A DNA stretch of 64,000 bases from Kingdonia uniflora. Lineage: Eukaryota; Streptophyta; Magnoliopsida; Ranunculales; Circaeasteraceae. The position numbers were made by a program, and so were the translations under genes. Below the pieces are notes generated by a model. That model had not been told where the DNA came from and did not search any database. It worked only from the letters and a program-made list of their open reading frames with translations. The stretch is from the NCBI GenBank assembly GCA_014058105.1, contig JACGCM010002784.1, positions 744,001-808,000 of the forward strand, written 5' to 3'. Shown here in pieces: positions 25,501 to 35,420 of this stretch. Positions within the stretch are counted from its first letter, which is position 1. Every line of letters begins with the position of its first letter.

Positions 25501-26399
25501 AGCTATAAAGTGAACTTCTTCAGGGAGTGCAGAGCCACTAAAGAAATTTGGATCAAAATTCTTCAAGGAACTAACACAATAAGGATTGTTACTACCCATC
25601 AAGTTGAACAATATTGGTTGAGTTCTTTTAAGACTGGGGAGCTAAGAACTTACATCCTTCACATTGCATTCTGCTTTATGGTGTATCATATATGGAAACA
25701 TAAGAATGAAATTATTTTCAGAAGGCTCTTCTACAAGTAACAGTGGAGGCTATAGTGGGTCGTCAGGAATAGCTCTGGTGATTGCGGTATGTGCTACAGT
25801 GATAAGTACAACCCCAAATCTGTTATATATAATAACCTCCAAGCTATAGAAAAAGGGCTGGGCTTGGCTATCTCACAAGGGGACAAGAAAATTTGTGTTA
25901 CTACAGACTCCCTTCAAGTGCTCAGATACATTAAGAAGAAGAAGCCTCCTCCATGGCCCTGCTTTATCCTAGTACAAACTAACCTGAGAGAATTTGATGA
26001 TCTTGAAGCTTTTTACATCATTCACCACTACGGAGAGGCCAACAGAGCAGCTGATTTTTTTACTTCACTTTGTTCTACTTATAAAGTTATTTTGTACCCA
26101 AGCTTTTTTTCTTAGGGTCCTATGTGTCCTATTTGAGGAAGATATAGAGGAGAAAGTATACTTAAGGGTGTAATTTTTTCTATTATTTATTCAATAAAAT
26201 CTGGTTGGGTTCCCCTAGCTCCAGCTTGCATAGCAAAAAAAAAAAAGAATTAAGTCTAGAAGGTGCCTAGATATAGTATACAGCTCATTATATAAACTTA
26301 AACCTAGAGATAGAATACTGCTCAAAATAAATACTGCTCAGGGAAGTTGTCCATAAAGGATGAGATATTATAAATAATGTTTTTCGAAATATCACTAGA

Positions 26400-27040
26400 T
26401 TGACCCTCTAGATCACCAGCCCGGCACCTAAATTAAACTAGTCTCTAACACCCATCACGTCTCTCCAAACTCTGATCTTTCTAACCTCTCTAATTTCTCA
26501 GCCTACTCTTCCCTTCCATAGTCAGAGGCAGTAATGTTCCTCCACATATCGTCCCTTTCTTCGTCAAACCTCAAAATCCACTTGCCTTCATGTATTGTGC
26601 ACACGCACCTAATTCTTGTTATACCCAAACATCCTTGATCCTCTGTGTACACACCATCTTCCACTTCCAACTGATATTTGAAACATCATATTTGTGTACC
26701 ACAAGTAACTTCTCATAACTCTTTCAATCACTATTTCCACACTAGTCGGAATAGTGAATAACATAACATAACCGATATAGTAGCAAACTTGCCATTAATT
26801 AGAAATTACTCACTCTTAAACAATGACTTGCCCTGTAAGTTGTAACTCTTAGATCTTGGTAACAACAAATTGGCCATAGCATTCTATGAGGGGCACCTAA
26901 AAGAGAGTGGGAGACCCAAGTAAGTTGAGGTAAACGCTTCAACAAATCCCCCATATTTTGCTATTCTCGATATTAACTTTGACCATAACAAATCCCAAAG
27001 ATGCATCACTCAGCTATTAAAGAAGAAAGTTGAGTCCTAT
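26400..27040 (-). mobile_element. LINE relic (RT C-terminal region)
   Basis: Minus-strand broken frames encode a KMVCTEDQGCLGI-type block followed by GKWILRFDEERDDMWR, the typical segment after the reverse transcriptase of plant LINEs (GGLGIR...KW.WRF..E...LW). No endonuclease or tail is visible. Old and fragmentary. Confidence 0.6.
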
Positions 27041-27880
27041 CAACTCTATAAGAACACACGAATTACCAACAAAACAAATATACTATAGAACATAAACTAA
27101 ACAAATTGTTATACTTGTATCAAATACTCCCGTGTAGATTAGAGTCAGTTGAAAATCTTGGAGTAATGATACCCATGCCAGTCATGTCAACAAGTATTCT
27201 CCAACTATAGTAGTTCTTCCGAAAATAGTCCCTTGATTCATTGGGTCTTCTTGTTTAAAGAAGATTAAGAATTATATCAATTAAAAGTTCGACAATGGAT
27301 TCAAACAAAAAGAGCATGGACTACTTGTGAAAGAACTGCGAGATTACGAGATTTCAAATATGCTGGACAATAAGCATCGATATGTTGCCGAGTCTCAGAA
27401 TTTTGATTACCCTCAGTCGACATGAGATGCCGTCATAACGGCATACCAATTTGCTTAGTTTATATTATCTAGTATTTAATTAGTTACCTATATACAGTTA
27501 TTATCATGCATTAGTTTGCTTTTATTGTTGAATGCCGCAATACCCTAGAGCTAAGTAGCTTAGAACTCTTTGCAGCATTTGCAGGTGTCGAAGATGTAAA
27601 TTATTGGCACACTTGCGACCAGGGAGGAGAACTGATTTGCCACAAGGAGAGGAGTCTACTAACATGGATGATGATGATCAATATGCCAAAAACCTTATGG
27701 TGACAGTTACTTCCATGCTTTAATATACAATACCACAACCCAACAGAATGTACATGGCATATCGAAGCCAGGACCCCAGGTAGGGAGCATGCTAGCAACT
27801 TGAACCATGGTAGCAATGATCAGATATTACCCAATGTAAATCAAAGTGAACTAATAAAATAAATTCTACCAGAAAATTAC
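27041..27880. other. plain intronic sequence next to exon 2
   Basis: AT-rich sequence between the LINE relic and the exon 2 donor of the CCDC97-like gene. Nothing further recognised. Confidence 0.4.
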
Positions 27881-28374
27881 CTCGGAATGAAGTTCTTCTC
27901 TTTTGTTTTCCCCCTCTTCTTCTTCTTCTTCTTCTTCTTCTTCCTCCTTCATTTCTACTCGAGGCGCACTCCCAACCCAATCCTTCTCATCAACACCCAG
28001 CCTCTGTTGCTCCCCTCTAATCTTCTCCACCAATATCGCCTCCTCCGACCACCTCATCAACGTCTCAGACCACATTTCCCCGGGCCTCACAGTCCCTCTC
28101 ACACTAGGATCCTGAAACTTCCCAACAAACTCATGATGCAAATACGGTTCCCTTTCTCTCATCGCCTCCTCCGAGAAGTAACTCCCCTCCAACACAAGCT
28201 TGTTCAAGTACGCTCTTCTTCGATTCTTCACCGTCACCGAGCGAGACCGAACTTCCTCCGAAGTCGGACTAAGGTAGCTCCTGAGATGGTTTAGATGCCA
28301 ATTTACTTCGTAATCGTCTTTTAGGGTTTCGAATTGTTGGAGCTCTTGTTGTGTGAGATGAGTCCCGTATCGCT
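27881..28374 (-). CDS. CCDC97-like protein, exon 2 (central domain)
   Basis: Exon of 494 bp between acceptor TTGATTTCAG and donor GAG/GTAATT. Animal CCDC97 is a nuclear protein reported with the SF3b/U2 snRNP splicing machinery; a similar role in plants is inferred. Family features seen: ERYG at the exon 1/2 junction, a LKDDYEVNWHLNHLR block, VKNRRRAYLNKL, GSYFSEEAMREREPYLHHEF, and an acidic run of about a dozen consecutive Glu residues near the end (from a GAA/GAG repeat, 27905-27950), followed by a lysine-rich stretch. Exon 1 contributes 51 codons plus one base; exons 1 and 2 together total 648 bases, an exact 216 codons. Confidence 0.9.
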
Positions 28375-28410
28375 CTGAAATCAACAAACTGGAGAATTAG
28401 GGTTTCAAAT

Positions 28411-28432
28411 AGAGAGAGAGAGAGAGAGAGAA
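28411..28432. repeat. (GA)n microsatellite in CCDC97 intron 1
   Basis: About eleven GA dinucleotides, CT on the transcribed strand, just downstream of the exon 1 donor in the 63-bp intron 1. It supplies most of that intron's pyrimidine content. Confidence 0.9.
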
Positions 28433-28437
28433 GTTAC

Positions 28438-28591
28438 CTAAGAAGACAGGTGCGTCGTTGATAAGGAGGTCGAAGAGGATGGACTTGCGTTGTGAAGGAT
28501 CGACGGCTTTTTGCTGCTGTTTTCTTGGGAAATAGAGACTGTCGAGAGATGAGAGTCTCTGTGCTATGTCTTCCATGGTTGAATTGCTCAT
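28438..28591 (-). CDS. CCDC97-like protein, exon 1 (N-terminal)
   Basis: 154 bp, phase-1 donor TTAG/GTAACT. The first ATG (28591) gives MSNSTMEDIAQRL; a second ATG five codons later lies in a stronger context (ACCATGG) and could be the true start. The exon carries the N-terminal family segment RKSILFDLLINDAPVFL, equivalent to the animal KQLLEQ..AVFLERYG region, whose ERYG is completed by exon 2. Intron 1 is only 63 bp, in sharp contrast to intron 2. A LINE 3' tail sits about 0.12 kb upstream. Confidence 0.88.
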
Positions 28592-28707
28592 ACTCTGCTG
28601 AGTTGAATCGGTGAGTGGTGGAGACGATTTTACCCGGGCTGGTTAATGTGCTCTTCTTTTTGGCCCGGGGTTGCCTTCTGGTTTTAAAAAAAATTACTAC
28701 CACAGCC

Positions 28708-30314
28708 TTTTCTTTTCTTTTTTTTTTATTGGTCAACCATAATTATTAAGTGAAAGGGGTTACAAAAGTGGTTTCATCATTCCTGAGAGGCTCCTGAAGC
28801 CATCGAGGCGAGAATCCAAGCCACGAAAAACATACATTATCTCCCGTAGGCCTACCTGCTATACAATGTGCTACAGAGTTAGCGCTCCTAGGCGCATAGT
28901 TAATACAGATATCCTCAAAATATTTAAACAACGCTAAGACGTCCTACAGAATGGCTTTAGTAGACCATGAGATGGTAGCCGCACCCGTCTGACAGAAGGA
29001 GGAGATAGCCTCGGCATCCGTTTCAATTATCACCCGACCAACACCTTGCTCACGAGCCCAGCTAACACCACCCAGAACTGCTAATGCCTCGCCTTCTTCG
29101 CTGCTTGTAAATCTGCATGTGGAACTTCGGGCTGCAACAAAAGTATTTTGAGCATCACGGATAACAAAACCAATGTGATTATAAAATTTATCTTTACAGT
29201 AAGAGGCATCAACATTTATTTTGGCCCATCCCTGAGCTGGAGGAACCCAGGAAACCTTGATATTCAAACGGTCCAGACGAGAAAACAGTTCATCATATAA
29301 AATTTTATTAATGGTCTCTGAAAGCCGAGTCAGATCCATTTTATTCATTTGAAAGACCCATGCACATCGGGCCTTCCAAATTAACCAGTAGAGAGAGCAG
29401 ACAATCCTAGTCCAAACCAAGGGTGGTTCAAACCACAACTTAATCCACTCCAAAGGAGGGAGAAGTTCAAACTTGTGAATAACACTCCAAGAGTCGTGCC
29501 AAACCACACTGCCCTCGTAAAATGATAGCCAAGAAAAAAGTGATGGAGAGTCTCCTATGGGGCCGAGCAAAGTGGGCAGGATATATCGGATAAAGCTAAC
29601 CGCTTCCCAATCTTCGCCCTGCAAGGAACCAGGTCCCAGAGGCATTTCCAGGCAAATAACTGGGCCCGGGGATTCGCCTTATTATACCAGATTTTTAACA
29701 TAAACGAGGGGGGGGCTGCTACTGGTTCGACCTCAGTATCCGCTAAAATCACGCGATAGGCCGATTTGATCAAAAATTTCCCATCCTTAGATGGGCACCA
29801 TTTAAGTTCATCATCCTCGCCTTCCTGAGGAATGAATACCTGGGACATCAGGTTGGCAAATTCATCAAAACACCAATAAAGAAGTTCGTTCCTACGCCAG
29901 GTATGCCTAATAGGGTCAATAAAGTATCTAACCCATAGAGGACGGTCTTCCATATGGGTGCCCTCCCTAGGAGTAGGAATCCAGTTGGGTATCGCCGACA
30001 TCCAGTAATCAGACCAGAAACGTACCTGGGTACCCGTGCGAATCTGCCAGCACGAGTGGGCGTTCACGTTTCCAATCGTGGCCTGGATACTTCTCCATGT
30101 CCAGGATGCATCCGCTTTAGGGGGAGCCTGCAGAATATTAAAGCTCGGGAAGTATTTGGCCTTTAGGACTTGTCCCCATAGGCTTTTTGTTAATGTGCTA
30201 CCACTTTGGCCATTATATCAAAAATGGACAGTCGCCAGCTCCATGTCTTCCAACCACCAAAGCCACCCCCAATTGACATCTCAGTTTTACCTCTTCCAGT
30301 GTCAAAACATATCC
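28708..30314 (-). mobile_element. 5'-truncated LINE with RNase H, just upstream of CCDC97
   Basis: Minus-strand LINE. It starts in the region after RT (SLWGQVLKAKYFP-like, about 30190-30130) and continues with a GTQVRFWSDYW block, zf-RVT-type segment (KWCPSKDGKFLIKSAY, NPRAQLFAWKCL, 30067-29555) and RNase H (KINVDASYCKD, GFVIRDAQN, EGEALAVLGG, VIIETDAEA; 29645-28944). The last ORF (28931-28746) has the family C-terminal NSVAH block. An A-rich tail is seen as T-rich sequence at about 28708-28727. It is in the same orientation as CCDC97, and its 3' end is about 115-130 bp from the ATG. One frameshift lies between the zf-RVT and RNase H frames. Confidence 0.88.
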
Positions 30315-30329
30315 TCCGAATTAAGATTC

Positions 30330-30538
30330 TTTTTTTATATTTTTTTAGGGGTGTGTCAGCCCTTGCAGTAGTGCAACGGAAGGGCGACCCACAAGATTCC
30401 CAATAGCAAGCTATTGTGTTGGATCCTCCAATGAAAAATTAATTTAATATCGTATGATCCATTGGGCCACGTATCAGATATTAAACTGATAAGAACATAT
30501 ACTATACTTGATCTTAGCCAAAAGACCGAGAAAGGTAT
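30330..30538 (-). pseudogene. U2: U2 snRNA retropseudogene
   Basis: The minus strand from 30538 begins ATACCTTTCTCGG and runs through the U2 5' domain, including TTTTGGCTAAGATCAAG and TTCTTATCAGTTTAATATC, an Sm-like ATTTTT site, and the 3' domain with TTGCACTACTGCAAGGGC, to about 30348 (191 nt, close to full plant U2 length). An A-rich tail follows (30347-30330). A perfect 15-bp duplication, tccgaattaagattc, flanks it at 30315-30329 and 30539-30553, abutting the exact first U2 nucleotide. The branch-site recognition region reads GTATAGTATATG rather than GTGTAGTATCTG, so it is a mutated processed copy. No upstream sequence element of plant snRNA genes precedes it. Confidence 0.93.
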
Positions 30539-30565
30539 TCCGAATTAAGATTCATTGAGCTCTAA

Positions 30566-30745
30566 GAGCATTAGCAGCAGGTTGGCTAAATTAGTCAGCC
30601 ACATAAGCTTAAAATCTGAGAAAACCTGGCATATTATATCGAGGAGTAAAATGGGTCATTCTATTCTTACTACCCCATTTTACCAAACCCACTACGTTGT
30701 GTTGTCGTCCTTAGCTTTAGCATCCACCACCCCCGTGAGCCCCAC
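30566..30745. mobile_element. MITE fragment (left end only)
   Basis: GAGCATTAGCAGCAGG preceded by TAA, followed by a GGCTAAATTAGTCAGCCACATAAGC-like segment that parallels the start of the 6689 MITE. No matching right terminus was found, so it is a truncated copy. Confidence 0.6.
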
Positions 30746-31564
30746 ATAACCAAAATAAAACTGAAAAATCGCAAAGAGACCCTCTATTTTCAAATTACTC
30801 ACCCCACTACCCCCTTAAATCGGCCCAAACCCAGAAGAAAAACAAAAACAAAAAACTGCCAACAACCCAAACGAAAACTCAACCATATTATTTTCTTCCT
30901 CGTTGAAGCCTCTCATTTTCTCCCAAAATTCTTACAACCACCCCCAAAATCCTCTCGCACTCGACTCAATTCTTCACTCCATTCTCCAATTAAGCGTTGT
31001 CGAGCTTAGTAATTATGTTTCTTTCCTCTATGGTAATTTGAAGGATGTAAAATCACGAATAACATTGGTTTATTTTTGTAATTTGATAACATCTCTTATC
31101 TTCTCCCCGTTAATGGTCAATTTCTCCATTATTGGATGCTAAAGACGCACAGTCCAGTTTGTTTTTAGTTTTACACTAACGTTAAGTCCAGTTCGTTAGG
31201 GATATGGCAGGTTCGTAGGGCAGAAGAGAATCTTTTTGGAATAATGTCAGGTCTCATAGCGTCCTCCTAATGTTTGGGACGAATTCATAAAAAATTTAGT
31301 CTATAGGTGAAAATACTACTCTAGAAGCATTGATAGTAAAGGCTGTCAGTCTATAATACATGCAAGTAGAACGCTAGAACAATTACGACTATTAAATGGT
31401 TAGGACGAATAATTCCATGCATTCATTACCTCTGCTAACGTTATGTTTGGCAGTGTCATAGATTGAACCATGTTTTAATGAGAAATTTTTATTATTTTTA
31501 TTTGTTTGTAAAATTAATATTTATTTAAAGTTATTTTTTGTTATTGATACATGTACCTCGTAGA
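30746..31564. other. unassigned sequence
   Basis: AT-rich, no gene recognised. A 79-codon plus-strand frame (30903-31142) has no known domain. It lies just before the first recognisable exon of the plus-strand PMD-OTU gene. Confidence 0.35.
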
Positions 31565-32080
31565 ATGAAAGTAAAGAAAGCTAAACCCGTAGCCGAAGCA
31601 TAACCGAAACTAGATCAAATTGTGATAGCATCTCCACCACAACCTCGTCGTAAAGTTAAAAGTACACACATGCTGCAACACCTGTCACACCTCGTAAATC
31701 TAAACACAAAGTCGGTGATATTGATAATGCCTCGTTACCGTTAGATATGAAGAGACAGAAAAAGGTGGCAAAAAAAAAAGGTTCTTATTGCAAAGAGACC
31801 GTCCTGTACGAATAAGAAGAATGCTTTGAAAAACATTATTATAAAAGGTTGCACTAGAGGACCCAATGACACCACGATACTCACTTCATTCCCCTCCCAT
31901 CGCGCCTACTATTTGTGGTATTGCCTTCCCACGAACCCGGTAAGGCTTTTGATTTGTATGAAGTTATCTCATGAAGTTATATATTGAATTGTTATCTCAT
32001 GCATTCCATATGTAATTGTTCATTCAGTTTTTGGAAGAGACCCTCACCAGTAGACATCACGAGGAAAAGTTGTATGAATG

Positions 32081-33108
32081 GGTTGAAATTTCTATACGCT
32101 CGAGACTAGTCGATTTCAAATAAATTAGGTCTAAAATTGATAGGTCCGATTTCCTTTGAATTAATGGTTTACGCTTAACCTAGTTCAAATCGATTCAATT
32201 ATCTAATGTCAACAAACAATTGGAAATTAAAGACAAGGCCAAGCAATTTTAATCCTGTGGGAAACCTTTCTTGGGAGAAAAATCTACAGGTCGCTGTCGA
32301 ATCACCCGATAGCTAAACAATCCACTATTAAAATCAAATTATAAGTATTCAATTACTTATAGACTCGATAAGCATATCGCGTGGTTACCTCTCTTCTAAT
32401 TGAACTCCTCGCAGTCGATTCCTTATTTTCGGAATGCCCTTCCATTCTCGCAACGCCTCGCCTCGGATAATGCACCAAAGGTACAAAGCTTGAATCACTC
32501 AAACTTTACAAATCAAGGATTAAGTTTTCTAAATCACTCCGATTGATTTAAGTTGAGTTTTACTTCGTGTTGAATCGCTCGTTAAAATCTCTCCTCTCTC
32601 TAAATATCAAGATCTGAAAAATAGGTTTTTGGAAGATGTGAGTTCTGAAAAAAGGAAAGTTATCTTTTATAGGAAAACATAAATCACGTTCTCTGTTCGA
32701 ATAGAATTAAATGTATTCGAATAAAAAATCAGACTAAGCCAATCTATTCGAATAAAAAGAAAACAAAGAAAATAGGCTGAGCAAATCTATTCGAATAAAA
32801 AAGAATTTATTCGAATAAAAAATAACTTGAGGCATTTTATTGGAATACAATAAAATCTATTCGAATAAAAATGTTCCTAGTTCTATTCGAATAGAAAATA
32901 GAATCTATTTGAATAGAAGTTCTGTTATCCTAAAAAACATACTTATTACATTTTTCATACTCTGTAAAAATACTTAGGGCTTAATATTATAGAACAAGGA
33001 GTTAGAAACCCACTTACCTGTTCAGTGTTAGTCCTGCTATAGTCGCTCAAGGTGTAATCTCTGATGACGAGTAACCACGAGATAATATTGATATCTAGAC
33101 TAGACACA
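32081..33108. mobile_element. solo-LTR-like insertion in the PMD exon
   Basis: 1,028 bp inserted into the PMD coding frame between KLYEW and KQTPTMDV, flanked by GAATG at 32076-32080 and 33109-33113. The right end is CA (tagacaca); the left end, GGTTGAAATT, would be a mutated TG. The interior holds nine or so copies of TATTCGAATA-type palindromes (32690-32925), as in the solo LTR at 39323-40063, which suggests related Copia-like LTRs. Confidence 0.55.
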
Positions 33109-34200
33109 GAATGAAACAAACTCCAACTATGGATGTTTCACGGGTCCTTGAGCGTGAGTTTCAAAAGTTTAGGGACTTATTGCAGAAGACAAGGTTTAGG
33201 TCAATTAGCTTGGTCGTCTATAAAAAACTTAATAAATCGGTTACCCAAATATTTATTGAACATTGGCATATAAAAATGATGACTTTCAATTTTCTATTTG
33301 CCAAGATGGGCATTTCCCTTGACAACGTTGAACAGTTCAGTGATTTACCGATAATTGGGAACACAGTAAAAAAAGAAGTTGGTAAAATAACAATAGCCTT
33401 GGGTCAGAAGCTATTAAGTGAGATATTATAATATAGTGATGTAGATGCCTTAGATGACATGACATTTGAAGATAATAAGGAGGTCAAACCATATGTCAAT
33501 CTGGAACGCCTTAAGGATAGGTTTTGTGGAAATACTAGGTTGAAGGAGAAAGAGTATAGCGATAAGAAATTTGTGAAGCAATCGGTCAGAGTTTATATTA
33601 TTATCGCTTTAGATATGCATTATTTCTCTCTACTATTTGTACTTTGTGTAATTTGTATGCATATCCCTTATCTTTTGAACTTTGAATCAGTAGGGACTAT
33701 TATTATTCCTGATAAGTCAAGCACACGTATAAGTATAAAATACATTAAATTGCTCAAGGAGTTTGATGATATTTAACACTATGCTTGGGCTGCTGCCACG
33801 CTTGCATATCTCTACCACAACATAAATCTAGCATCAAGAGCTAACGTTAAACAAGTTTGTAGATTTCTTACTTCACTTGAGGTAAATAATTTGGAAGATA
33901 AGGTATATATTTGTTATCTAGATGTTTCCCAAAACAATTTATGAAATATATTTGTGTTCCTTATATGAAGGCATGGGTGTATGAGCATTTGGACTTAAAA
34001 TCAATTTCCCGTCACGTAATTAAACTACAGGGAACCATGGCAACATGCGCAGAGGTGGGCACCTTCTAAGAGGACTTGTACCCTCCAAAAGATGCAAGAA
34101 ATGTTAAATAATCTCACGTTGGACGATGTACATGTTAATTTGTTATTATAATTTAGTTGTGTATGTTTTAAATTGTACTTGGTTCATTTAAGTATATATA

Positions 34201-35420
34201 TGATAAGAGGTTTTTAGAGCCTCTAGCAAAATACCCGCTCAAAGTACGATTGTCGAATTGTAACACGGATGAGTGGGATCGAATCCACAAGGAGGTTTGG
34301 GAAAACATATACTTTCTAGGCCGAATTACGATTTTATAAGAGATAAATCTAAGAAGAATAAATAAAAACTAATTATAAAACTTAATGAGGGAGAGAGCTA
34401 AGGTTCGGACTTGGTCTCTACCTTTCAAAGCACTAATCGATATATAGCTATATCCTAATATCTCCACCCATCATATGTTCGTGTTAAGACACATACAATG
34501 TTATAAAATAAACCACTAAATCTATGGTCAAGCATATAGTGGTTATGCTTCTAAGTGATGGTGAAAAATGTCTTAGAGAATTATCAACTCAACCATGACT
34601 AGGCTTGAGTGAGTTCTCTAGTATTTTCTCTTCTTTAGATCTCCAAATCAAGTTTATATATAAAGTTATCATAAACCGAAGCTATGGTCAAACCTTCGAT
34701 ATGATATAATAACTTATCAATTATAAAATACTAAGAGAAAACTAATTAGAACCTAATTAATACCAACTATTGCTCATCCAAGAAGATGCATCATCCTAGC
34801 CTTATCTAGAAGATTAGCTGCTCATCTCAAACTTCATCGCATTAACAACTAATTATTTAAAAAAAAAAAAGAAAAAAAAAAGATAATTAAATAAAACTAA
34901 GACTTTATTTCTTCTAAACTTGTTCCAATATGAGATGCACAATTACAATTGGGGAATGGTTCCTTTTATAGAAAAAGGAACCCAAATTTAGAAACTATAC
35001 ATTAAATTCTAAATAATATTTTTACAATAATATCTTTTAATATTACAACCAATCACCTAATATTCTTGCATATAATTTCCTTAAGTGATGTAGAGATCTT
35101 TCTTCATGGAAACTCTTGCATATATCTTGAATATAAAATATCTTTAAGGATCTTGGATACAATATATTCTTTGATCTTATTCTTCAAGAATATTTGTGTA
35201 TATATTTCTTCAATCTTGAGACCAAATATATTGTGTCTTTGACCTTTTGTGCTATGAACTGTTGGAGACGCTTTTACTTGACTTTAAGAGCTTGGTTTTA
35301 AATATCAATCTCCAATAGCTACAATCAAACAAATGTGCATAAGTACCCAAAATTAAATATAATAGACGACTAAAATACATGTTCGGGTATATTAAAAATA
35401 TTATAATTATGCGCTCATCA
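34201..35420 (-). repeat. 3' LTR (element orientation)
   Basis: Plus-strand view: starts TGATAAGAGGTTTTTAGAGC and ends GCGCTCATCA, so TG...CA ends are kept. It differs from its partner by roughly one base in twelve over the first 240 bp by eye, so the insertion is not recent. Confidence 0.9.

Larger units (their letters stand above)
15207..26246 (+). mobile_element. LINE with ORF1, EN, RT and RNase H, carrying two nested hATs
   Basis: Plus-strand plant L1-type LINE inside the CCDC97 intron. ORF1 (15207-17380) contains a DUF4283-like segment at 16271-16672 with LWNPEG and the VDSNLP block. The endonuclease starts near 17370 with the classic TAWNIRGL motif. It is interrupted twice and resumes at 22818 (FCMWTNKS, then the GIQDHSPIDI catalytic block). 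RT fragments run about 23053-24600 (SQSAFVEGR, KIDLRKAYD). A zf-RVT-like segment follows, then RNase H (about 25740-26115, TDSLQVL and EANRAAD). An A run at 26234-26246 marks the 3' end. Many stops and frameshifts show it is dead. The exact 5' end and target duplication were not found. Confidence 0.85.
11361..27880 (-). other. giant TE-filled intron 2 of the CCDC97-like gene
   Basis: About 16,520 bp between donor GAG/GTAATT and acceptor ATGCAG/GTC, both phase 0. It contains, in window order: 1.3 kb without features, a LINE 3' relic, about 2 kb of AT-rich sequence, an 11-kb LINE with two nested hAT elements, a minus-strand LINE relic, and 0.85 kb of plain intron next to exon 2. No alternative exon is recognised inside it. 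That the intron is spliced is inferred from the coding phase and protein homology on both sides. Confidence 0.75.

Noticed and set aside
27887..28294. 135-codon plus-strand ORF with a phenylalanine run
   Set aside because: Antisense shadow of CCDC97 exon 2; the phenylalanine run is the reverse of the glutamate codon repeat.
11106..28591. Treating the CCDC97 pieces as two separate genes
   Set aside because: Splice phases match, the protein parts are consecutive and non-overlapping in the family, and neither part has its own complementary half.
30348..30538. Functional U2 snRNA gene
   Set aside because: A-rich tail, 15-bp flanking duplication, changed branch-site recognition region and no plant snRNA promoter elements.
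31120..31145. Right end of the MITE starting at 30566
   Set aside because: GGATGCTAA only partly resembles the terminal repeat and no matching target duplication is present.
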